This document shows positions 1 through 9,622 of a DNA stretch of 64,000 nucleotides, one piece after another. The translations under genes were made by a program, and so were the position numbers. Position 1 is the stretch's first letter, and each line of letters begins with the position of its first letter. The DNA is from Desulfocapsa sp. (GTDB taxonomy: Bacteria; Desulfobacterota; Desulfobulbia; Desulfobulbales; Desulfocapsaceae). The notes below the pieces were generated by a model. The model was not told where the DNA came from. It did not search any database and saw nothing but the letters and a program-made list of their open reading frames with translations. The stretch lies in contig JAFLJS010000011.1 in NCBI GenBank assembly GCA_022712895.1, positions 1 to 64,000 of the forward strand. Reading direction: 5' to 3'.

Positions 1-271
1 CCATAGGGATCAGTCTCGCTCGTTCAACGTCTCTGGCTGATTGACGTCTGTTTCTCCAATTATAATAACCACTACGACTGACTTGCATTACTTTACACAA
101 CAGACAAAGCGGATACGCCTTCTTCACAGAATCAATAAAAGAAAATCTCACATTGACTCTTTGGCGAAGAAGGCCGCAGCCTTTTTTTCTATTTCACGCT
201 CCATCCGTAACCAATCTAACGGCTTCATTTTTGAATTCGTCAGTATATTTTTTACGTGTCTTTTTCTTCAT
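1..271 (-). pseudogene. IS3-family transposase remnant (orfA with internal deletion, start of orfB)
   Basis: On the minus strand a ribosome binding site (GGAGGTG) precedes an ATG at 271 that starts MKKKTRKKYTDEFKNEAVRL, the typical N-terminus of an IS3-family OrfA with its helix-turn-helix. The frame stops at 194-196. In the next frame the usual OrfA C-terminus follows at once (REIEKKAAAFFAKES), so the middle of orfA is missing. An OrfB start follows from about 151, with the motifs FSFIDSVKKAYPL and VSRSGYYNW, and runs off the left edge. The element is therefore decayed at orfA, although orfB may continue outside the window. The outer end lies near 310-330 (GTGGACAC on the minus strand), but I could not define the terminal inverted repeat. 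IS3 elements normally make an OrfAB fusion by frameshifting; this copy cannot. Confidence 0.85.
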
Positions 272-318
272 GTGAACACCTCCTCTGAGCATTGTATCCG
301 CTCTTAGTTTTGTGTCCA

Positions 319-637
319 CTTTTTCTATGCCACCTCAGACACATCGTAGCTTAAAAAGGGCGAGTTATTGTGATGTTGTTACGCTGTTCAGCGACCAACC
401 TGAAATCATCGATTTTTATCACTTTGCAAACTGCCAGAATTGCAAAGCATCAAAAAACTACTCTACATAATGAATTCAAACAAAGCTTCGTTATTTCATT
501 CAGATAGCTTCAGAAATGCAAAATGACGATCAAAGTGGGTTTTATCTACGACATCACCACAGAGATAGGATCACAATAGGGTCACGGCAGGATCAAAAAG
601 TATCATGATACTGCGGCATTAGGATGCTGCTTGGTGC
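319..637. other. Intergenic region without recognised gene
   Basis: Between the IS3 remnant and the tRNA terminator I see no coding frame with a plausible start and ribosome binding site. The only structure is a perfect 8-bp inverted repeat, CTTTGCAA...TTGCAAAG at 422-447, of unknown role. The region is AT-rich and may be old mobile-element flank. Confidence 0.5.
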
Positions 638-639
638 TC

Positions 640-685
640 AAAAAAAAAACCCGCTGACCAGAATTTGTATTCTAGTCAGCGGGTT
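640..685 (-). terminator. Rho-independent terminator of tRNA-Met
   Basis: On the minus strand AACCCGCTGACTAGAA pairs with TTCTGGTCAGCGGGTT across a short loop (arms at 670-685 and 648-663), with one G-U pair, followed by a run of at least seven T. It lies about 45 bases after the tRNA 3' end, so it terminates the tRNA transcript. Confidence 0.9.
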
Positions 686-728
686 ATATAAGAGAATGTT
701 CCATAACTACCCGGAATCATTTGATTTT

Positions 729-805
729 TGGTGGCGATGCAGGGAATTGAACCCCGGACACTACGGATATGAGCCGTATGCTCTAACCATCTGAGCTACA
801 TCGCC
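729..805 (-). tRNA. tRNA-Met (anticodon CAT), elongator type
   Basis: Read on the minus strand, a 77-base cloverleaf starts GGCGATG at 805 and ends CATCGCC-A-CCA at 729, with the CCA encoded. The D arm is AGCTCAGATGGTTAGAGC. The anticodon arm is TACGG-CTCATAT-CCGTA, giving anticodon CAT, and the T arm is CCGGG-GTTCAAT-TCCCTGC-like. The fully paired G1-C72 acceptor end argues against initiator tRNA. The sequence resembles bacterial elongator tRNA-Met. The alternative, the lysidine-modified tRNA-Ile2 that also reads as CAT, cannot be fully excluded by eye. Confidence 0.93.
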
Positions 806-873
806 TTATGTAAAGAGGAAATTAAATACCTTATTCAGCGTACACTGTCAACTTCTTTCCTCTTTGATACAAC

Positions 874-907
874 AAAAAAACGGGCCTCGCAAAGTAGGCC
901 CGTTTTT
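874..907 (-). terminator. Rho-independent terminator of groESL
   Basis: The minus strand reads AAAACGGGCCTACTTTGCGAGGCCCGTTTTTTT: a GGGCC/GGCCC-type stem of about ten pairs with a short loop and a T run, some 40 bases beyond the groEL stop codon. It closes the groES-groEL transcript. Confidence 0.9.
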
Positions 908-945
908 GTACTTCTACGAATTCAGCAGAGCTGAACGAGAGGGAA

Positions 946-2610
<1,665 letters not shown>

Positions 2611-2646
2611 TTAAATCTCCTTATATAAGGTAATTGAAAAGATTAA

Positions 2647-2934
2647 TTATTCTACAATTCCGAGAATGTCATCTTCACGCATGATAAGGAAATCCTCACC
2701 ATCGAGTTTCACATCGGTTCCGCCATACTTGGAGAAGAGTACGCGATCTCCCTCTTTTACTTCAAGGGCAACACGCTCACCGTTATCTGCGGTTTTACCA
2801 GGACCAACTGCTACAACTTCACCTTCGGCTGGTTTTTCTTTCGCACTGTCTGGAATGATGATACCACCAGCGGTTTTTTCTTCTTCGGCAAGTCTCTTGA
2901 CCAGAAGGCGATCATTTAATGGACGAATTTTCAT
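2647..2934 (-). CDS. groES: 10 kDa co-chaperonin GroES
   Basis: Co-chaperonin that forms the seven-membered lid on GroEL. It has 95 residues, full length. It starts [14 protein letters not shown], a near-consensus GroES N-terminus. The mobile loop follows ([19 protein letters not shown], about residues 17-36), and the protein ends in the DDILGIVE-type strand. The ribosome binding site is GGAGAC, ten bases before the ATG. It is the first gene of groES-groEL on the minus strand. The roughly 150-base leader between the upstream ilvE terminator and this start contains a CCGGC hairpin (3013-3030), but neither a CIRCE element nor a clear sigma-32 promoter by eye. Confidence 0.99.
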   Translation of the reverse strand: MKIRPLNDRLLVKRLAEEEKTAGGIIIPDSAKEKPAEGEVVAVGPGKTADNGERVALEVKEGDRVLFSKYGGTDVKLDGEDFLIMREDDILGIVE

Positions 2935-3006
2935 TTTTCTTGTCTCCTGTAAAAAATAAAAAGTATTTGATTTTACAAAGGTCAGGAAACCTCCCTAACC
3001 AAGAAT

Positions 3007-3036
3007 AAGTAAACCGGCCAATATGCCGGTCGTGAC
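3007..3036 (-). repeat. Short AGTAAACCGGC hairpin repeat in groES leader
   Basis: ACCGGC (3013-3018) pairs with GCCGGT (3025-3030) around a six-base loop. The flanking AGTAAACCGGC word recurs at 60198-60208 and, as AGTAAGCCGGC, at 33966-33976. All three lie in non-coding DNA. Here it sits in the presumed 5' leader of groESL, where the hairpin could affect the message; that role is inference. Confidence 0.5.
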
Positions 3037-3083
3037 TTCATTAAAACTGAGCAAAACTATAGGATTGGATTTTCGAAAATCAA

Positions 3084-3115
3084 GGGGCGAACACCAAATA
3101 AATAATATTCGCCCC
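3084..3115 (-). terminator. Terminator-like hairpin after ilvE
   Basis: On the minus strand GGGGCGAA (3115-3108) pairs perfectly with TTCGCCCC (3091-3084), followed by TTGATTTT. It is about 35 bases past the ilvE stop and before groES. The U run is interrupted, so termination may be partial. Confidence 0.65.
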
Positions 3116-3149
3116 AAAGTTTTGAAGTTTCGTTGTTTTAAAGCGATTC

Positions 3150-4232
3150 TCAACCAATTCGAATGGTCCACTTAAAAGGATCTTCCTGCTTTCCGTATTG
3201 AATACCTTGCAGCTCATCAAAAAGTCTCTGTGACAACTCTCCGGTATTACCATCTGCAACTGTATATTTCTTGTCCTGATAACAGAGTTCGCCAACGGGT
3301 GAAATAACAGCTGCGGTTCCTGTTCCAAATATTTCTGTTAAGCTTCCATCCTCACTGGCTGCAAGGACTTCATCAATGGATATCATCCGCTCAACCACTT
3401 TTATGTCCCAGCTTTTGGCGAGCTGGATTACGGAATCACGGGTGATCCCAGCGAGAATAGATCCGTTGAGAGGGGGAGTGATAAGATCATCACCAATTTT
3501 AACAAAGATATTTGAGGTACCAACTTCTTCTATATATTTACGTTCACAAGCGTCAAGCCACAGAACCTGCGTATACCCGGCTTTATTGGCCTCTTCTGCA
3601 GCCATTATTGATGCGGCGTAATTCCCGGCTGTCTTTGCAGTTCCCACGCCCCCTTTTACTGCGCGCACATACTTGTCTGTGACCCAGATCTTTGTGGGAT
3701 TGAAGCCTTCAGAGTAATACGCTCCGACAGGTGAGAGAATCATATAAAAATAATATTCTTCCGCAGGACGTACGCCAAGAACAGGTTCCACGGCAATCAT
3801 GGTTGGACGAACGTAGAGCGTGGCACCTGGAGCTGTGGGAATCCAGTCTTTATCCAGATAAACGAGAGCCTTCATGGCCTTTAACACCTGATCCACGGGG
3901 ATGCGTGGCATGCACATACGAAGGGCTGAAGCATTCATGCGCTCAAAGTTATCTTCCGGGCGAAACATGAAGACCTGGCCGTTCTCACCGCTGTAAGCCT
4001 TTAATCCCTCAAAAATTGCCTGCCCATAGTGCAGAGCCATGGCAGCCGGATCAAGGCTGAAATTTTTATAAGGGCCGATTTCGGCATCATGCCAGCCTTT
4101 TTCTCTAGTCCACTTCATCAGGAACATATGGTCAGTAAAAAAGTTGCCAAAGCCCAGGTTATCCTGATCCGGCTTTTCCTTCAGTTGACCGGAATCGCAT
4201 TTACAAACAGATATTTCTAAATCTCTCCACAT
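3150..4232 (-). CDS. ilvE: Branched-chain amino acid aminotransferase (class IV, type II)
   Basis: Cytosolic PLP enzyme of 360 residues that interconverts leucine, isoleucine and valine with their 2-oxo acids, using glutamate/2-oxoglutarate. The order of motifs matches the longer type II family (mammalian/actinobacterial-like BCAT): YGQAIFEGLKAY near residue 89, RPEDNFERMNASALRM near 111, the Schiff-base lysine in GGVGTAKTAGNYAAS near 202, and EEVGTSNIFV near 235. It starts at ATG 4232 (MWRDLEISV). It is transcribed alone, ahead of groES on the same strand but separated by a hairpin terminator. Upstream of its start lies a copy of the palindromic repeat and then a divergent permease gene. Confidence 0.95.
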   Translation of the reverse strand: MWRDLEISVCKCDSGQLKEKPDQDNLGFGNFFTDHMFLMKWTREKGWHDAEIGPYKNFSLDPAAMALHYGQAIFEGLKAYSGENGQVFMFRPEDNFERMNASALRMCMPRIPVDQVLKAMKALVYLDKDWIPTAPGATLYVRPTMIAVEPVLGVRPAEEYYFYMILSPVGAYYSEGFNPTKIWVTDKYVRAVKGGVGTAKTAGNYAASIMAAEEANKAGYTQVLWLDACERKYIEEVGTSNIFVKIGDDLITPPLNGSILAGITRDSVIQLAKSWDIKVVERMISIDEVLAASEDGSLTEIFGTGTAAVISPVGELCYQDKKYTVADGNTGELSQRLFDELQGIQYGKQEDPFKWTIRIG

Positions 4233-4293
4233 AAGCTGCCTCTTTTGCGGCTAGAGGTTGATTTTTCTTTCGCTCAACCGCTGTCCACTATAT

Positions 4294-4418
4294 GATGGAA
4301 TTGTGAAAACTCTTCATCTACTTTGTTGCCGCAATTTTTTTATAATTACGACGTACCCGAGTACGCCAAAATGATACTTTTTGCGCGCCTCGCATGGGAA
4401 GTTTTTCACAAATCCATC
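4294..4418 (+). repeat. Interspersed palindromic element, copy A
   Basis: The outer arms GATGGAATTGTGAAAACT and AGTTTTTCACAAATCCATC are nearly perfect inverted repeats. Inside is an inner arm pair around the core ACGACGTACCCGAGTACGCC. One side carries the CATCTACTTTGTTGC word and the other CGCCTCGCATGGGAAG, which gives the element a polarity. Seven further copies are in this window. It lies between the divergent ilvE and permease genes. Confidence 0.85.
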
Positions 4419-4584
4419 TGGTAAATTTGGTTTTTATGAAACTATTATTATATAATAGTCTAAATTGTTTTTTTCAGGTAATCGTGAAGGTTGTAACGTT
4501 ACTCAACTCCGCGAGAATTGCAACATTTTCCTGCACCTTCACAGGCTGCAAGTCCTTTGGACGTACAACAAGAGCAATAAAATT

Positions 4585-5667
4585 ATGATGGCACCAAGCA
4601 CGGATGACAAACCAAATTCAATGCGAATCTGGTACTTCCTTTTTATCTTTCTTATCTCCATCATTTTCCTTGGGCACATACTCTGGCCCTTCTGGTCAAT
4701 ACTGGTGCTTTCTTTTTTGCTCACCAATGTTTTCAGGCCTCTGTACAAATTCATGGCCAGAAAAATGCCTGAAAAGCTGGCCTCAATTCTCACCTGTCTG
4801 CTTATCATCCTTATCGTCTTTATCCCTCTGCTCTTTTTTGTGGGTGCACTATCCAATGAAGCACTGGGCCTTTATCACTGGGGCCGGAACACCCAGGTAG
4901 GGATGAAGATCCAGCTTTTTATTCAAGAAAGCCCGATAGTTACCCAGCTTCAGGACTATATGGAAGGCTTTGGGTACGAATTCAAACCGGCTCAGGTTAC
5001 GGCAATGTTTTCCTATCTTGCAAAAATGGCAGGCCTCTTTTTCTACAATCAGGCCAGTTCCTGGGCTGCCAATATTCTGCAATTTCTGTTTCTCTTCTTT
5101 ATGATGATCCTGACTATTTTCTTCCTGCTCATCGACCAGGACAAACTGATCAAATTTGTCATCGCTGTCTCTCCACTGCCCGACGACGAAGACCGTTTAC
5201 TCCTGGAAAAATTTGAAGAAATATCTAATGCTATTCTCAAAGGCAACGGAATCTGCGGGCTGATTCAAGGTGTACTGGGTGGTATCCTGTTTGCGATTCT
5301 TGGCATGAACTCCCCCATACTCTGGGGCGGCATCATGGCCATTCTCGCATTTCTTCCCATCTTCGGCGTAGGGCTGGTGATGATCCCGGCGTCTGTCATT
5401 CTCATGTTCAGCGACCGTTTAAGCGAAGGGGTCTTCCTCTTTATCTTTTATCTGGGACTCTCCTTTTCAATGGAATACATGATCAAACCGAAGATGGTAG
5501 GCAGGGAAGTACAAATGCATACCTTGCTTGTCTTTTTGTCTATCCTTGGTGGATTAAGTGTTTATGGTATTTTAGGTATTATTTACGGACCTCTTATTGT
5601 TACGGCCTTTCTAACCCTTACAGAAATCTACTTTGCCAAATACGATGCCCATGTCCAACGAATGTAA
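4585..5667 (+). CDS. AI-2E family (PerM/YdiK-like) membrane permease
   Basis: Polytopic inner-membrane protein of about 360 residues in the AI-2E/UPF0118 exporter family. About eight hydrophobic helices are visible: a pair near residues 13-50, one near 70-90, and a long C-terminal set. Between helices is the family's amphipathic segment, and the C-terminal part holds the typical GxxQGVLGGILFAILGM and PIFGVGLVMIPASV patterns. I start it at ATG 4585; the frame is open further upstream to 4465, but that extension is not membrane-like and lacks a better ribosome site. The stop overlaps the following unknown gene by about 20 bases, so the two are probably co-transcribed. Family members export diverse small molecules or ions, and the substrate cannot be read from sequence. 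Confidence 0.85.
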   Translation: MMAPSTDDKPNSMRIWYFLFIFLISIIFLGHILWPFWSILVLSFLLTNVFRPLYKFMARKMPEKLASILTCLLIILIVFIPLLFFVGALSNEALGLYHWGRNTQVGMKIQLFIQESPIVTQLQDYMEGFGYEFKPAQVTAMFSYLAKMAGLFFYNQASSWAANILQFLFLFFMMILTIFFLLIDQDKLIKFVIAVSPLPDDEDRLLLEKFEEISNAILKGNGICGLIQGVLGGILFAILGMNSPILWGGIMAILAFLPIFGVGLVMIPASVILMFSDRLSEGVFLFIFYLGLSFSMEYMIKPKMVGREVQMHTLLVFLSILGGLSVYGILGIIYGPLIVTAFLTLTEIYFAKYDAHVQRM

Positions 5668-6268
5668 AACAAATCCTGAGCTAACTGTTAGCCTGCGGGT
5701 TCGTGGTGATGCCTTGGATAAATTCACGACCTTGCTCCAGGCCGGCTTTTTTCTCTCTATAAAGCAGGGAGAAAGTATTGGTGGCTTGCTCACATCCCTT
5801 CCCGGGTTTTCCGAAAAGTATATCAAGGAGCGGGTACAAACTATTTTTGTGGATGGCCTACCTGCCGATGATCTTGCCCAGCAGTTCTCTGAAGAAGAGA
5901 CAGTGCTTGCCATCTCCGCCGCCATGCCAGGACTTGCCGGAGCTATTTTCCGTAAAGGAGGAATGCATGCATCGCTGCGAACAACCACTGAAAAGAAGAA
6001 AAGCTCTTCGGCTCCGGGTAGCATACTGACTGTGCGCCTCAAGCTTTTTAATGTCATAGCCAAAGAACGTGGAGTGACATTACTTGCCGCGGGCTGCCTT
6101 ATGCAGTCTGCCTCTTTTGACAAATTTCTGAATTATCGTCCTCCCCTTGCCGCAAGCATTCAAAGTATTGTAATAAACAATCAGGAAACTGATATGGAAA
6201 CATTACGAAAAACCCTTGCCGTAAACACAAAAATAGTCCTCACAATCAACAGTTCCCATGACAACTAA
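5645..6268 (+). CDS. Protein of unknown function in molybdopterin operon
   Basis: About 207 residues, soluble, with no signal peptide, membrane segment or motif that I recognise. Its start overlaps the permease gene (ATG 5645, alternatively 5651), and its end overlaps moeA by 11 bases, so translation is probably coupled. The sequence has a short N-terminal beta-rich part (ELTVSLRVRGDAL), a middle segment with GIG/GGLL and FVDGLPADDLAQQF, and a C-terminal KLFNVIAKERGVTLLAAG stretch. Its fixed place directly before two moeA genes and the AOR operon suggests a role in pterin cofactor supply or in AOR maturation. That is inference from context only. Confidence 0.75.
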   Translation: MPMSNECKTNPELTVSLRVRGDALDKFTTLLQAGFFLSIKQGESIGGLLTSLPGFSEKYIKERVQTIFVDGLPADDLAQQFSEEETVLAISAAMPGLAGAIFRKGGMHASLRTTTEKKKSSSAPGSILTVRLKLFNVIAKERGVTLLAAGCLMQSASFDKFLNYRPPLAASIQSIVINNQETDMETLRKTLAVNTKIVLTINSSHDN

Positions 6269-7529
6269 AACCATAAAAGACATGCTCGGGCGCAGCAGCC
6301 TGACGCCGGTACATGAGGCAACGTCTCTTCTTCTTGACCAGCTGAAAAAAATCAGAAGAGAAATAACAACCTGCTCACTGCCTGATGCCCTTGACCGTGT
6401 GCTTGCCATAGACATTCTCTCACCTGAAGATTTGCCAGCCTACCCAAGATCCACCATGGACGGTTTTGCCGTACGTGCAGCAGACACGTTTGGTGCCAGT
6501 AGCTCCATGCCCTGTTATCTTGAGATCGATGGCGAAGTAGCCATGGGCCAGATGCCGCAGGGCGAGGTTACCCAAGGCAAGTGTTTCCGTATTGCCACCG
6601 GGGGATTATTGCCCAAAGGTAGTGATGCCGTGATGATGTTTGAGCACACCATCCCCATTGACGGGAAGATGCTTGAGATCGTGAAAAGTGTCGGTGTGGG
6701 TACCAGCCTCATAAACACGGGTGAAGATATTGAAAAAAATGCTCCGGCTCTGCCCAAAGGACATCTGCTGCGGCCTCAGGATTTGGGCCTTTTGGCGGGC
6801 TTAGGAATTGCTGAGGTGGAAGTTTTCGCCAGACCCAAAGTCGGCATTCTCTCCACCGGGGATGAGATTGTACCCTGGTTGGAATCTCCTCCACCTGGGA
6901 AAATCCGCGATATCAATGGTGTTACCTTAACGGCTCTCTGCAAGCGTCTCGGCGCAGAAGTTACTGACTACGGTATTGTTTCAGACAATGAAGATATCTT
7001 CTTTGCAACGGTCAAAAGGGCAACGGAAGAGAATAATGTCGTCCTCTTTTCCGGGGGAAGCTCTGTGGGCATGCGTGATCTTGGGGAACGGGTCATTGAA
7101 AAACTGGGGAGCCCCGGAATCCTCGTCCACGGCGTGGCTTTAAAACCCGGCAAACCAATTATCATTGGCCTGACAAATAATACTGCGATCTTCGGGCTTC
7201 CCGGCCATCCGGTTTCGGCTATGGTCTGTTTTGAATTTTTTGTAAACCCCGCCCTGCGTTCATTCAGAGGATTAGCGGCCATAACACATGAAGCAAAGCC
7301 CACGATCTCCGCCACTCTGGACAGGAATATCAACTCCGCCGCAGGCAGACTTGATCTTGTCCGGGTACAATTGCAAGCTCGGGATAATGCTCAGCCTTTA
7401 GCAATACCAGTATTGGGCAAGTCCGGTTCTATCTCAACTCTCTCCCGTGCGCACGGATATTTTCTTATCCCTGAAGATGCGCAGGGGGTTCACGAAAACA
7501 CAACAGTAAAGGTACATCTCCTGCAATGA
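6258..7529 (+). CDS. moeA: Molybdopterin molybdenumtransferase MoeA
   Basis: 423 residues, the standard length of MoeA, the cytosolic enzyme that inserts molybdate (or tungstate) into adenylylated molybdopterin. The N-terminal domains carry LPAYPRSTMDGFAVRA (about residues 58-73), the family signature around the MDG motif, and ATGGLLPKGSDAVMM. The MogA-like domain III carries GILSTGDEIV and FSGGSSVGMRD, then KPGKPIIIG and GLPGHPVSAMV, and a C-terminal beta-barrel domain follows. It overlaps the preceding and following genes by a few bases. The next gene is a second MoeA. Paired MoeA enzymes are known in tungsten-using microbes, where one may be specific for W and the other for Mo; which is which cannot be told here. 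Confidence 0.95.
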   Translation: MTTKTIKDMLGRSSLTPVHEATSLLLDQLKKIRREITTCSLPDALDRVLAIDILSPEDLPAYPRSTMDGFAVRAADTFGASSSMPCYLEIDGEVAMGQMPQGEVTQGKCFRIATGGLLPKGSDAVMMFEHTIPIDGKMLEIVKSVGVGTSLINTGEDIEKNAPALPKGHLLRPQDLGLLAGLGIAEVEVFARPKVGILSTGDEIVPWLESPPPGKIRDINGVTLTALCKRLGAEVTDYGIVSDNEDIFFATVKRATEENNVVLFSGGSSVGMRDLGERVIEKLGSPGILVHGVALKPGKPIIIGLTNNTAIFGLPGHPVSAMVCFEFFVNPALRSFRGLAAITHEAKPTISATLDRNINSAAGRLDLVRVQLQARDNAQPLAIPVLGKSGSISTLSRAHGYFLIPEDAQGVHENTTVKVHLLQ

Positions 7530-9451
7530 AAAATATATACGTAAAAAATACGCCATTGGCTAAAGCCAAAGAAAAGTGGCAACAGGCACTGGCGAAAATC
7601 AATTTCTATAATGGTGCAGCAGTCACAGAGCTTGAGGTTGAAAAAGCTCTTGGACAAGTCACCGGCAAACCTGTTTTTGCCGCACATTCATCGCCCATTT
7701 ATAATGCAGCTGCCATGGACGGAATTGCTGTCCACTTTGCAGATCTTGCCGCTGCCAGTGAAGCCTCGCCAATACGTTTAGGTAAGGAGCAGTTCACTCC
7801 TGTCAATACCGGCAACAACCTGCCCCAAGGCTTTGACGCCGTGGTAATGATAGAAGATGTACATTATGTGAGTGAAGAGGAGGTTGAGTTAATTAACCCC
7901 GCCACTCCCTGGCAACACGTTCGTACCATTGGTGAGGATATCGTCACCACCGAGCTTATCCTGCCCCAAGGGCATAAGATCCGGCCCATTGATCAGGGTG
8001 CAATGCTTGCCACCGGTGTCACAAAAATCAGTATAAAAAAACAACCCGTGGTGCAGGTTATCCCCACCGGATCTGAGCTGATTCAACCCGGCAATACTCC
8101 TGCTCCCGGACAGATCATTGAATTTAACTCAAGAATTCTCGCCGGATACTTAAATGAGTGGGGAGCACAAGCCAGCGGAGCAGCACCTGTCTCTGATGAT
8201 AAAGAAAAGCTGAAACAAGCCATGCGTGATGCGGCAAAGACAAATGATATTGTCATTATCAATGCCGGAGCTTCAGCCGGAACCCGTGATTACACCTCAA
8301 CGGTTCTTGCGGAGCTTGGGGAAGTGATCGTGCATGGTGTTGCGATCAAACCGGGCAAACCTGTTATTCTTGCCATTATCGACAACACCCCGGTTATTGG
8401 ACTTCCTGGGTATCCGGTTTCCGCTATTCTCACCATGCGCCTCTTCGTTCAGGAAATGATCTACAACTTTATGGGCATGCAACAACCGGCACCACAATGG
8501 ACAACGGCTCGTATGTCGCGGCCCATACATTCGGCCATGGGAGTGGATGAATTTGTGCGGGTCACATTGGGACAAGTGGGCAAAGAACTTATGGCCACAC
8601 CTGCTGGTAAAGGTGCAGGTGCTGTTATGTCACTGGTACGTGCCGATGGAATCCTCACCTTACCCGCAGGATCTGAAGGAGTCGGCGCCGGAGAAGAGGT
8701 CAACATTGAGCTCCTGCGGCCTTTAACCGATGTTAAATCCACATTGGTAGCCATTGGCAGCCACGACAATATCATCGATATCCTTACCAATCTATTGCAT
8801 AAGGGTGAGGCCAGTATTCGCGTGTCCTCGGCACACGTTGGCTCCATGGGTGGTATCATGGCCATTCGACGCGGGGAAGCACATTTGGCTGGGAGTCACC
8901 TGCTCGACGAAAAAACCGGAGAATACAATATCTCCTTTATCAAGCGTTTTCTCGCCAATACCCCGCTACAACTCATTAATCTCTGCTACCGACAGCAAGG
9001 TCTGATTGTGGCCAAAGGTAATCCGCTGAATATTACGGGCTTTGCTGATCTTGCCAATCCAGAGAAGAACATAAGTTTTATCAATCGTCAAAATGGTGCC
9101 GGAACACGTTTGCTCACAGACAAAACACTGGCTGATCAAAATATTCCAACCAGTGCCATCAGCGGTTACGAACATGAGGAATATACACATATGAGTGTCG
9201 CTGCGGCCATCGCTTCCGGCAGTGTGGACTGTGGCATGGGAATCTTAGCTGCGGCAAACGCCCTGCACCTTGATTTTGTGGAAGTAGCAGAAGAACGGTA
9301 CGACTTGATTATCCCTAAAACTTTCCTTGATGATCCAAAAATAAGGCAGCTTCTCGAATTGGTTCAAGAGAGTACTGAATTCAAGGAACTGGTGCACAAG
9401 CTCGGAGGTTATAGCCTACGGGATTCAGGAAAGGTTATGTTTGAGCAGTAA
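7526..9451 (+). CDS. MoeA-like protein fused to a C-terminal substrate-binding-like (PBP) domain
   Basis: 641 residues. Residues 1-405 or so form a MoeA module: SPIYNAAAMDGIAVHF near 55, NLPQGFDAVVMIED near 94, PTGSELIQPG near 175, INAGASAGTRDYTS near 249, KPGKPVILAI and GLPGYPVSA. The remaining roughly 230 residues are a PBP-like domain (LVAIGSHDNIIDILTNLL, ISFINRQNGAGTRLLTDK, YEHEEYTHMSVAAAIASG). This matches the family of molybdopterin biosynthesis proteins with a LysR-substrate-like/ModA-like domain. It has no signal peptide, so the binding domain acts in the cytosol, perhaps capturing oxyanion or sensing cofactor. ATG 7526 overlaps the first moeA stop, so the two are translationally coupled. 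Note NAGAS in place of the usual SGGxS at the MogA-like site. Confidence 0.92.
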   Translation: MKNIYVKNTPLAKAKEKWQQALAKINFYNGAAVTELEVEKALGQVTGKPVFAAHSSPIYNAAAMDGIAVHFADLAAASEASPIRLGKEQFTPVNTGNNLPQGFDAVVMIEDVHYVSEEEVELINPATPWQHVRTIGEDIVTTELILPQGHKIRPIDQGAMLATGVTKISIKKQPVVQVIPTGSELIQPGNTPAPGQIIEFNSRILAGYLNEWGAQASGAAPVSDDKEKLKQAMRDAAKTNDIVIINAGASAGTRDYTSTVLAELGEVIVHGVAIKPGKPVILAIIDNTPVIGLPGYPVSAILTMRLFVQEMIYNFMGMQQPAPQWTTARMSRPIHSAMGVDEFVRVTLGQVGKELMATPAGKGAGAVMSLVRADGILTLPAGSEGVGAGEEVNIELLRPLTDVKSTLVAIGSHDNIIDILTNLLHKGEASIRVSSAHVGSMGGIMAIRRGEAHLAGSHLLDEKTGEYNISFIKRFLANTPLQLINLCYRQQGLIVAKGNPLNITGFADLANPEKNISFINRQNGAGTRLLTDKTLADQNIPTSAISGYEHEEYTHMSVAAAIASGSVDCGMGILAAANALHLDFVEVAEERYDLIIPKTFLDDPKIRQLLELVQESTEFKELVHKLGGYSLRDSGKVMFEQ

Positions 9452-9545
9452 TTGTAACATTGCTGCAAAACCAGTCATTGTGGACTCGGGGTCTTTGCTT
9501 ACCTGATCCGGACTGACAATAAAATTTGGGAAAAGCAATTAATCC

Positions 9546-9575
9546 TTGAGTTTTCCTATTGAGAATAATTATACT
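9546..9575 (+). promoter_or_regulatory. Probable sigma-70 promoter of the AOR operon
   Basis: TTGAGT at 9546-9551 and TATACT at 9570-9575 are separated by 18 bases, about 48 bases before the AOR start codon, in an AT-rich 170-base gap after the moeA-like gene. It suggests that the oxidoreductase has its own promoter besides read-through. I compared the gap with the Moco/Tuco riboswitch consensus and saw no match. Confidence 0.5.
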
Positions 9576-9622
9576 ATTTTTTTGGGTAACGAAGTTCCCT
9601 AACTATTATTTAAGGAGACACC

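Noticed and set aside
41-307. Plus-strand frame of 88 codons at the left edge
   Set aside because: It is the complement of the IS3 remnant, whose minus-strand reading has a ribosome site and family motifs; the plus frame has neither.
2935-3149. CIRCE operator upstream of groES
   Set aside because: I searched by eye for TTAGCACTC-N9-GAGTGCTAA and saw no match; only a CCGGC hairpin and the ilvE terminator are present.
9452-9622. Moco/Tuco riboswitch in the AOR leader
   Set aside because: The gap between moeA and the AOR gene lacks the conserved words and stems of that RNA; only a promoter-like pair is visible.
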